Positions 55,280 to 64,000 of a stretch of DNA of 64,000 nt are shown piece by piece. The position numbers and the translations under genes were made by a program. The stretch covers positions 19,447,537-19,511,536 of the forward strand of contig NC_134428.1 of assembly GCF_030867145.1 (NCBI RefSeq), in the 5' to 3' direction. Source of the DNA: Opisthocomus hoazin (taxonomy: Eukaryota > Chordata > Aves > Opisthocomiformes > Opisthocomidae). How positions within the stretch are numbered: position 1 is the stretch's first letter; each line of letters begins with the position of its first letter. The notes under the pieces were generated by a model. The model was not told the DNA's origin, searched no databases, and saw nothing but the letters and a program-made list of their open reading frames with translations.

Positions 55280-57959
55280 AATCTTGCCTTTTTCTTCGTG
55301 GAGGCAGTCGTGATGCGTGGGGCTGACTGCCTAGGTCTGGGCAAGCCCGTGCGTGGGCCTTCGTCCGCCTCGTCATTTGCCTGCCCCTCCGGTTCCATTG
55401 CCTCATACCTATTGCGTCAGGGCACCTGGTGTGGAGAGGGAGGCCAGGAGGGGATTCGCCTGCCGCCCCGAGCAGGGACCCGTTTCCATTCCCCGCTGTC
55501 TCTCAGGTGCTCTCCTTCAGCCTGGTGGCGAGAGGGCAGGGGATCTTCTGCTTCTTGCGGAACATCCATCCTGTGCGCTTGTTTCGGGGGTGGCAGGGCA
55601 TGGCTCCACCAGTCTATTTCCCCCTCGCACTCCCTGATGCTCCTGAACCTTTCTGCCTCCTCTTTGAGCTCTGCCACCAGGACGAGCAGATCATCCACCT
55701 GGTCACAGCGCACGCAGGCGTTCTGCCTGCTGCCCTCCCATACCAGTGACAGGCTCGGGCACTCCCTGCAGCCAGAGACCTGCACAGCTGCCTGTTTATG
55801 CGGGAGCTCTGTCTGGGTCGCCGTATTCCGCCTGGTGACGGCTTTCAGGCGAGTGGAGACCCTAGCTACCAGCTGAGCGAGTGATGACCACCGGCTGAAT
55901 TTACCCTGGTAGCTGGCCGAGCCTCGGGGCCCTGCCTGCGCCAGCTGCCGTGCCAACTGCCGTGGCAGGCCCTGTTTGCCTGTCCTAGTGGCCGCACTGC
56001 GGGTCGCTCGTGCTCCCTCGGGGCTGCTTTTGTGAGGGGGGAGGGTGCCGCCGTCACTCTTGACCCTGCTCTTCTTTGGGGGAGGGGGGTTTGGGGGGGC
56101 ACGCTCTCTCTCGCCAGGCGGCTGTCTCGGCTGTTGTGCCGCTGAGAAAAGGTTTCCCCGGTGCGATCACTCGCTCCGGAGCCCTTCACTGTGCGGTCTG
56201 TTCTTCTCTGCTGCCTCCAAACTGACAAGATGCTGTTGAGAGGATGCAGAGAAGGCAGAGCTACTGAATGCCTTCTTTGCTTCAGTCTTCAGTGCCAAGG
56301 CAGGCCCTCAGGAATCCCAGGCCCCGGAGGTAAGAGAGGAAGCCTACAGAGAGGATGACTTTCCCTTGGTCGAGGAGGACTGTGTGAGGGATCGCTTAAG
56401 CGATCTGGACGTCCACAAATCCATGGGCCCCGATGGAATGCACCCACGAGTGCTGAGGGAGCTGGCGGATGTCATTGCTGAGCCACTCTCCATCTTCTTT
56501 GAGAGGTCCTGGAGGACAGGAGAGGTGCCGGAGGACTGGAGAAAGGCCAGTGTCACTCCAGTCTTCAACAAGGGCAAGAAGGAGGACCCAGGGAACTACA
56601 GGCCGGTGAGCCTCACCTCCATCCCGGGAAAGGTGATGGAGCAGCTTATCCTGGAGGTCATCAACAAGCAAGTGGAAGAAAAGAAGGTTATCAGGAGTAG
56701 TCAGCGTGGATTCACCAAGGGGAAATCATGCTTGACCAATCTGATAGCTTTCTACGATGACATGACTGGCCGGGTAGATGAAGGGAGAGCCATAGATGTT
56801 ATCTACCTAGACTTCAGCAAGGCTTTCGACACAGTCTCCCATAATATCGTCCTAGGGAAGCTCAGGAAGTATGGGCTGGATGAGTGGTCGGTGAGGTGGA
56901 TTGAGAACTGGCTGAATGGCAGAACTCAGAGGGTTGTCATCAGCGGCGCTGAGTCTAGTTGGAGGCCGGTAACTAGTGGTGTCCCCCAGGGGTCAGTACT
57001 GGGCCCAGCCTTGTTCAACTTCTTCATCAATGACCTGGATGAAGAGTTAGAGTGTACCCTCAGCAAGTTTGCTGATGACACCAAACTGGGAGGAGTGGTA
57101 GATACACCAGCAGGCTGTGCTGCCATTCAGCGTGACCTGGACAGGCTGGAAAGTTGGGCAGAGAGGAACCTGATGAGGTTCAACAAAGGCAAATGCAGGG
57201 TCCTGCACATGGGGAGGAACAACCCCAGGCATCAGTACAGGCTTGTGGCGGACCTGCTGGAGAGCAGCTGTGCGGAGAGGGACCTGGGTGTCCTGGTGGA
57301 CGACAGGTTAACCATGAGCCAGCAGTGTGCCCTGGCTGCCAAGAAGGCCAATGGCATTCTGGGATGCATCAAAAGGAGTGTGGCCAGCAGGTCGAGGGAG
57401 GTTCTCCTTCCCCTCTACACTGCCCTAGTGAGGCCTCATCTGGAGTACTCTGTCCAGTTCTGGGCTCCCCAGTTCAAGAAAGATGAGGAGCTACTGGAGA
57501 GAGTCCAGCGGAGGGCTACAAGGATGGTGAGGGGACTGGAACATCTCTGCTATGAGGAGAGGCTGAGGGAGCTGGGCTTGTTCAGCCTGAAGAAGAGAAG
57601 GCTGCGAGGGGACCTAATAAATGCTTACAAATATCTGAAGGGTGGGTGTCAGGAGGATGGGGCCAAGCTCTTTTCAGTGGTGCCCAGTGACAGGACAAGG
57701 GGCAATGAGCACAAACTGAAGCACAGGAAGTTCCGTCTGAATATGAGGAAGATTTTCTTCCCTCTGAGGGTGACGGAGCACTGGAACAGGCTGCCCAGGG
57801 AGGTTGTGGAGTCTCCTTCTCTGGAGATATTCAAGACCCGCCTGGACAAGGTCCTCTACAACCTACTGTAGGTGACCCTGCTCCGGCAGGAGGGTTGGGC
57901 TAGATGACCCACAGAGGTCCCTTCCAACCCCTACCATTCTGTGATTCTGTGATTCTGTG
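55280..57959 (+). mobile_element. CR1 LINE with inverted 5' part, unit 5 (least altered)
   Basis: This is the same insertion, but the ORF2 frame is unbroken and the 3' tail has three 8-bp repeats instead of two. It is the copy nearest to the state at insertion. Confidence 0.92.
56240..57871 (+). CDS. CR1 ORF2 C-terminal two-thirds, open frame
   Basis: The frame is open for 543 codons, from just after a stop at the inversion junction to TAG. It covers the reverse transcriptase ([26 protein letters not shown]) and the CR1 C-terminal region through [20 protein letters not shown] and KVLYNLL. The endonuclease and a genuine start are missing, so it cannot be an autonomous element. It has FINDLDEE where other units have FISDLDEE; the former is the usual CR1 form. 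Confidence 0.88.
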   Translation, partial: EDAEKAELLNAFFASVFSAKAGPQESQAPEVREEAYREDDFPLVEEDCVRDRLSDLDVHKSMGPDGMHPRVLRELADVIAEPLSIFFERSWRTGEVPEDWRKASVTPVFNKGKKEDPGNYRPVSLTSIPGKVMEQLILEVINKQVEEKKVIRSSQRGFTKGKSCLTNLIAFYDDMTGRVDEGRAIDVIYLDFSKAFDTVSHNIVLGKLRKYGLDEWSVRWIENWLNGRTQRVVISGAESSWRPVTSGVPQGSVLGPALFNFFINDLDEELECTLSKFADDTKLGGVVDTPAGCAAIQRDLDRLESWAERNLMRFNKGKCRVLHMGRNNPRHQYRLVADLLESSCAERDLGVLVDDRLTMSQQCALAAKKANGILGCIKRSVASRSREVLLPLYTALVRPHLEYSVQFWAPQFKKDEELLERVQRRATRMVRGLEHLCYEERLRELGLFSLKKRRLRGDLINAYKYLKGGCQEDGAKLFSVVPSDRTRGNEHKLKHRKFRLNMRKIFFPLRVTEHWNRLPREVVESPSLEIFKTRLDKVLYNLL

Positions 57960-58259
57960 AGATGTTTAAAGAAAAGAGTTTTAATTTTTGAAAGCGCGCG
58001 TAATGCTTGAAAGAAGAAATCAAAGTTTCTTTCCTGTATTTTTGATCACCTGCTGCAATCGCTAGGCCAGTAAAACCCAAGGAGTGCCCCTTGCCCGAGG
58101 GGCAGGCGCAGGGGCTTTGTTGCCAAATGCCTTCTCCCCCTTCCTCTCTCCCCCCGGCTGGGTCTCAGCGGTCTGCAATACCCTCTCCCCAGTTCGTGCC
58201 TGAGATGTTGGGGCTTGGGTTCATTCCGCTCTCTGAGCCCCCTTCCCTCAGCTGCGTCG
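57960..58259 (+). promoter_or_regulatory. GET4 upstream promoter-like region, unit 5
   Basis: This is the same region with a few substitutions (GCTAGGCCAG for GCTACGCCAG, GGCAGGCGCAG for GGCAGACGCAG), upstream of SUN1-like copy 5. Confidence 0.42.
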
Positions 58260-58414
58260 ATGGCGGCCGCGATGATGGCGGCGGAGCAGGAAGCCGTCAA
58301 AGGCGGCGGCAGGAACCGCGGCGGCGTGCAGCGCGTGGAGGGCAAGCTGCGCGCCAGCGTCGAGAAGGGCGACTGCTACGAGGCGCACCAGATGTACCGG
58401 ACGCTCTTCCTCAG
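58260..58414 (+). CDS. GET4: GET4 exon 1, unit 5
   Basis: The coding part is identical by eye to 5564-5718. The following intron differs (CCCTTCCCTGCCCGG). Confidence 0.88.
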
Positions 58415-58684
58415 GTGGGGCCCGGCCCGCCGCCCTGCCCTTCCCTGCCCGGCCTTCCAGAGCCTTCCCACGCACCCAGCGTAACCACATCTGTTTTGCT
58501 TTCCTGGAAGCTTCTCTTCTGATGCCATCAAATGACTATAACTTTTGTGTAAGGGAATGTTGAGACTTGATACTGTGCCTTAGCTGTAGATGTTGATGAA
58601 AAGACTAAATCTACAAAATTCTGGTTGATGTTTTCTTTTCTGTACCGATATGTTCATCACTAGCAGCATCTGTCTGTTTTGTAG

Positions 58685-58763
58685 CAAAACAGTGCTGCTG
58701 ATGTGTCCGTGCTGGGTTTGGAGTCTGGAGAAATCGGATGCAAAAGTAGCAGAGGACCTTTAG
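58685..58763 (+). pseudogene. GET4: GET4 exon 3 relic, unit 5
   Basis: This has the same relic and the same frame change as at 5989-6067. Confidence 0.78.
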
Positions 58764-58983
58764 GTGAGGTGACTTTTGCACTCGCTTTGACGTTGCTCAG
58801 ATGTGCTTTGAGTTGGAGACTGGTAACAACAGTCACTGTGCAACCTGAAATGCTTTTTGTATGCCCTCCCAGATGGCTAAGGGTTACCTTCGTCATAGCA
58901 ATGGACTGGGGGACAACTCGATTAGAGAATAGTGGGTTCCTGATAACTTTGTGGGCATGCTTAGAACAATTTTTCCTGTCAGA

Positions 58984-59224
58984 TTGTGCCAGGGGAGGTT
59001 TAGAGGAGATACTGGGATAGATATCTTCACTGAAAGGGTTGTCAAGCATTGGCACAGGCTGCCCAGGGAAGCGGCTGAGTCGCCATCCCTGGAGGTATTT
59101 AAAAGACTTGTAGATGTGGTGCTCAGGGACATGGTTTAGTGGTAGACTTGGCGGTGTTATGTTCATGGTTGGACTTGATGATCTTCAAGGTCTTTTCCAA
59201 CCTAAATGATCCCGTGATTCTACA
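58984..59224 (+). mobile_element. Short CR1 3' end, unit 5
   Basis: This is the same element as 6288-6528. Confidence 0.87.
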
Positions 59225-59357
59225 ATACAAATGACATTATTACTTTGTAATGTTCTGGGGTCTTTAACGCTTGTGTTTTTGTTTAGGATTTTGGGGAGAA
59301 GGAGCTGCTTTCATTGACAATATTGTGCTCAGCTCTTTTTTTTTATTATTTTTTTAG

Positions 59358-62300
59358 AAACAAAAGCCCCAGGAACGTTGGAAATAACGTGTGACATCTC
59401 TGTACATCCCTGTGGCCCAAGAAGGGACAGACGCCTTAAGAAAGCTAGCCTAGAACACTGGAGAAAAGCACCGGAGCGTTTAGATTCTTGGGTCACAATG
59501 CTGGGTGGTTCTAGAAGCTGGTCTTCTGCTGCGCAGTGCCCTGTAGCAAGGAGCTCGGCTCAGCTACGCAGCAGTGTTTCCTTCGAGTGTAAGTATGAGG
59601 CTTCTGCTTGAGGCTAAACTTCTGTTTTAGTACGTTTCTTTCCTACCGATTCCTCTGTTTAATCTGTTAGTGATTGCCTTGTGTTGCTGATTTGCCTTGA
59701 TTGTAAGTTTTCCTGGGGGTTCTGAGAGAATCAAATGTCGAAGTGCGGAGTAGAGTTCCTGGGGTAATGATGGGAAGCTTGTCTGCCTGTAAACTTGCCT
59801 CTGTAGGATAAACCAGAGAGAAAGGGATGAAAGACAAAACCATTTTTTGATTTGTTCAGAGTTAAAGATTTGTAATGATTGAGAGATGAAGAAATCTTTT
59901 AAAAACACTTGTTTTTTTTTAAACTCCTGGTAGTTAAACTAGTGTAGCTAAAGTAGGGAGGTCTTGAAGTGTCTTCAAGTGGGGAAGTTGCTTCTGGGTT
60001 GGCGTGTATGAACGTGTGTCCTCATCTTTCCTCTTTCCCCATCCATGTTTCCGTTCTGCCCTCAGACGTGTGCACGTACTCACTCTTTTGTTTTAGATGT
60101 CTGCCTGCTGGAAATTCACAGTCCAGTGAGTAAACTTGATTTACTGGTGTGGTCAGCATCAGGACGCGTTGCACAGTCAAGTGAATGTGCCAGGCAAACG
60201 TATATGTGATGCAGCACCGTAGATTGTATAGATGTAATTCTCTGTTGTCATCTGTGCATAGAGTACTGTATTTGAAGAATGGTAAACACGTAGCTTGTCT
60301 TTGCAAAGCCAAAGGAAAAGCTTTCTCTTGTTTGTGCATAGCCAGAAGTGTGTTTCAACTTAACATACCTTCACCTGACAGTTTCAAATTCGTGGCACTG
60401 CAGTGTTTCCTGAGGGGGTTTTTGTCTGTGGCTGGCTGGTTTGTTTTTGCAAGGAGGTACAAGTATGCTTTTCTGGAACCTACTTTTTTCGTTGAAGAGG
60501 AGAATACTTTACGTAGACAATACTCCAGGTGTTGTGTAGGAGAAGATCAACAAATGACTATATCATAGAATCATAGAATCGTACGTTGGAAAAGACCTCT
60601 AAGATCATCAAGTCCAACCGTCAATGACTATTTGTTTCCAGTCAGTGTGCCTGTGCCCTGGAGTTGTTTCAATCTCAGTAGAATGTGTTCGAAACTTTCA
60701 AATACCTGGCTCTTCAAACAGAATCTTAAAATACGGTAGTACCGAAGTAGTTACCAAGCAACAGAAACGGCATAAGCTTGTAATTAGCTGCTTTCAAGTC
60801 AGATGGGAGGTAAGAAAAGGTGCAGTTGTCATTCATATTTAGTTTGCTGCTCCCGTGGCAGAATGCTTTTCACTGTCTGTTACCCTACTACATTGACGTC
60901 TGAATGTATGGATCTGTTTCTGTTCATGTAGTGGACTGCAAAATGCATTCAATACCAATCATAAAGTGGCTTTTCTTTGCAGTATTAAAATCAGTGGGAC
61001 TTTTAGTGGGACTTTTACTTGGAGTTCTTGTCAGATATCGTAGTTGATTGTGGCGCTTCCTTACTTTTGGGACCAATTTTTTTTTTTTTTCCCCCTTGAA
61101 GGTCTTGATGGTGAAGGCAACCCTAAATTTAACTATGGTTTCATTTTCTTTCCGAGTGCATTTTATTCCATGGTGACTAGCGATGGCGATACTGATAGCA
61201 ATGCACTAGAGGCTTTCGTACAAGCTTGGCACACTGCTTACCTATTAGGAAAAACAAGGTGTAGGGACAGCATACACCTTGTATGTTAGAAAGAAGAAGT
61301 CATATTGTTAATTGATTCCACTTTGGGGCAGTTGGTACACTTGACAGGTTGAAAAGCTGCCTTGAAAAGAAAGCAAGGTATGAGGTATTGGTGTGCAGAA
61401 GATTTGAATAAAGGGGTTTTAACATTTTATTTTTGTTCTAGTGAGAGTCAGTTTTTCCAGGAGTCTTCTAGAGGGATAGCATCTTCCCTGTGAGATGAGC
61501 GTTCGCTAGCTTGAATGACAGAGGCATCAAGAATCTGTGGAGTGCCCTTTATTCAGCAAAGGAAAATGATTTGAGACACTTCAGTCACCAAGATGCTTTG
61601 CAAAATACTGGGTTGCTAGATCTACAGTCCCTCAGATGAAGCCAGACATATCTGCTAATCTAAAAATGTATGCGTTGGCTGTGCTCACGCATTTCTCTGC
61701 TCTGCAAAGCATTCTTGGCCACAGTTGCATGTCCCTCTGCTTGGTTCCTTTGAACACGTGCCGCAGTAATGACATTTCGCGCTACCACTTTTTGTCTTCT
61801 AGGGAGGGCAGCTTCTGGCATGTACAGGTTACTCAGAACTGGATGGTATCAACTTGCTACTCTGATGTCTTTTCTCAAGGTGTTTCTTCTAAAGAGGTGC
61901 GTATCCTTTGAGAAAAGTGTTTTGTGAGCAAATGATTTACCCAGTTATAAAACAATACAAGAGGAGAAATGTGTTGTTTCATGTGAACTTTCCTCTCTCT
62001 TTCTCTAGATGCCTTCCAAAGACCTACAAGCTGTTCCTGTTTCTTCTGCCGCTCCTGTTTCTACTAGGTACGTGAATCGCTTAGTTATACTACAGACCGG
62101 TGTATGCTTACTGCAGCCGTTCCAAGAGAGCGTTTTTAGTTGAGCTCTCGGTTTGTGAAGAAGACGCAGAAGCAAAAAAGAGCAAGTTTGTTTGTGACTA
62201 GGGCAGCAATTCAAGCTTTCAAAGTACTGACAAGTCAGTAGCCTTCCCCTTGCCGTGAAAGGAATACCCTCAATTTAATTTCGTAGAGCTCTTTAGAAAG

Positions 62301-64000
62301 TGAGAGTGGGTGCATAAATGCACTGAAGTCCTTTTTTCTTCACCTCCCTTGATAAGAATATCAGTGAGGTCACAAAGAGCAGGTTGTGTACCGATTGCTT
62401 TGATTGTTGTTAATCTCCGTAAAAGTGGGGTTAGGTTCTTTGAGCAACTCATCCGAAGTCTTTCCCTTGCTCTGGACCATCCTTGAGTTGCTTAAAATAC
62501 TGCTGTTTAGACTGGTTAGTTGACAGTATTCCAGGCCAGCTGTCTTCTTTGAAATAAACAAACTCAGTTTCGAACACTTGCTGAAAGTGGTGGGCTGTTT
62601 CTGAAAAGCAGGTTCATGTCTTCGCATGTCCTAAAAACTTTAGAAACTACTCTGGGGAGAAGATGAAGCTTCGCAGAAACTTACAGTCAGGATTGAAAAT
62701 CCTCTCTACTAGGGAGAATAAGAAAGGAAGAACTTCCCTACCCTGTGTAGAAAGTGCTGCTACTTCTTGCTAAGACAGTGCAAAAACAAGCGTCATGTTT
62801 GTGAACTGCGAGATTGCCTAATATCTAACAAAAGTTGGAAGAAACTTGGGCTTCCGTGGAAACAATGTGGTATGTAGTACGTAGGGTACAGGGCAAGATA
62901 TTTTCCATGGAGATAAAAAGCAGTTTTTTACATCTGCCTTCAGTGAGCATGGCCTGTCTTAATTGGTAAATGAGATCTAGGTCCCAGGGACGCAGTAGTA
63001 TGAGATTGAGGATATACCATGAGACATAAGCGCAAGCTGCCTGCCATACAACGGTGTGAGCGGTACTGATGGATGTTCCCCAATGTGCTTGAGTGCTTGA
63101 CTTCACAGTTTGACAGCTGGCTCATACTGATTTTTGTTTAGACTGGAGTAGTGTGCGCTGTGTGACGTCTAGCTTGCAAACTTAAGGTAGCTTGTGTCAC
63201 GAAGTAGGAAGACGACCTGTAGATCTAAGCAGTCTTCAGGGGGAATTCTCTTGAACACCCTTTTTGCCTTTTGTTTGTGATCTAGGTATATGGTTCTGGG
63301 GGTTTGATGGCTGCTTCTCACTATTACCTTTGTTGAACTGGATCAAAATTGATAGAATACAGAGAACAGAGGACTCTCTCCGTGTTCGTGAACCGCAGGC
63401 TGATTCTTTGCACTCTGTGCAACCTCCAGAGGTAAGGGAGAACAGTCTAGGGAAGAACTCTGGTATCTTGGAAGACTTCTTAACTGCCATGCCTTCAATA
63501 TTTGGCAAGAACTACTTGACACACAAGGCTAATGTGAATAAATGTCTTGATCTTTACATATATTAAAAAAATATTCTGTATACCTTAGGATTCCATCAAC
63601 ATCTTTGCTTCTGGTCGTGAAAGTGAGCTGGAAAAGCAAATGGCCTTTCTGTCTGAGAGATACCATCACCTTGATGAAAAATATAGCAAAGTGATGCTTC
63701 TACTCCAGAACCTTCAAGATCAGGTTGCCCAGAAAAGTGACAAAAGCGAAACATTGACGCTAATACGAAATATGATGGGTCAACATCCTCAAGATGTGAG
63801 ACTGGAGCAAAAGGTAAGATAGTCAGTTGTTGGTGCTTTTGGGTGGTGATCGACGTATCCTGTTTTAGTAATGCAGATTGCTAGCCATTTGATTCAGGCT
63901 TGCGTCCAATTTTGTGAGCAAAAGTGATTTGCAGCCTTTTCTGCGGGATCTAGAGTTGCAGATCCTCCAGAAGATCGCTCTCCATATGTCTGTGACAAGC
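59358..64000 (+). CDS. SUN1: SUN1-like gene copy 5 (cut by window end)
   Basis: Exons: 59358-59588 (unrecognised), 61803-61896, 62009-62067, 63286-63431, 63589-63813 and 63898 onward, incomplete. The stalk exon begins DSINIF where the others have DSIDIF. The SUN-domain exons must lie beyond the window if the array continues. Confidence 0.68.

Larger units (their letters stand above)
52701..64000 (+). repeat. Tandem array unit 5 (partial, 11,300 bp, type C)
   Basis: The last unit is cut by the window end inside the exon equivalent to 11202-11373 of unit 1. It differs from the others by an uninterrupted CR1 ORF2 frame and a third copy of the 8-bp CR1 tail repeat (57940-57959), giving offset +52689 before and +52696 after these sites. 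Confidence 0.97.

Noticed and set aside
1-64000. Reading the 12.1-kb period as a simple satellite
   Set aside because: The unit consists of recognisable single-copy gene parts (SUN1 and GET4 exons with proper splice sites) plus LINE insertions, so it is a segmental tandem duplication rather than satellite DNA.

Overview
The window is avian nuclear DNA. The evidence is three CR1 LINE insertions per repeat unit, with the bird-type CR1 reverse transcriptase and 3' tail, and the synteny of SUN1 followed by GET4 on the same strand, an order known from other vertebrates. There are no bacterial, organellar, tRNA, rRNA or CRISPR features. Almost every open frame seen here is a fragment of a spliced gene, a piece of CR1, or a chance frame.

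The whole 64 kb is a head-to-tail tandem array of one unit of about 12.1 kb. Units begin at 1, 12128, 28469, 40585 and 52701, counted from an arbitrary point in a SUN1 intron. Both window ends lie inside the array. By eye the copies differ at only scattered single bases and a few small indels, so amplification or homogenisation is recent. Unit 2 is longer (16.3 kb) because a 4.2-kb segment is repeated at 18335-22547 and 22549-26761.

Each unit holds, in order: the four last SUN1 exons (SUN domain) and the stop codon; a 2.7-kb CR1 in the SUN1 3' region whose 5' part is inverted; a CpG-rich GET4 promoter-like stretch and GET4 exon 1; a frame-damaged relic of GET4 exon 3; a short CR1 3' end; an unrecognised 231-bp exon-like open block; a 57-bp antisense CR1 end; and SUN1 exons for the membrane segment, luminal stalk and start of the SUN domain, which run on into the next unit. 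The duplicated block therefore runs from within SUN1 to within GET4. In every internal copy, GET4 exon 1 and its upstream region stand in front of the 3' half of the next SUN1 copy. This is an array of potential GET4-promoter/SUN1-body fusion genes.

If expressed, the SUN1-like product would lack the usual long nucleoplasmic, lamin-binding N-terminus and most of the coiled-coil stalk. It would keep a transmembrane helix and a complete SUN (KASH-binding) domain, an architecture like the short testis SUN proteins. One exon (11202-11373 and equivalents) is out of phase with its upstream neighbour, because the intervening stalk exons are missing; skipping it restores one frame through to the SUN stop. 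Whether any copy is transcribed cannot be decided from sequence.

Marker differences show that unit 5 keeps the older CR1 state (uninterrupted ORF2 frame), that units 1-2 and 3-5 form two types, and that unit 2 is a mosaic of the two types joined at 22547/22549.
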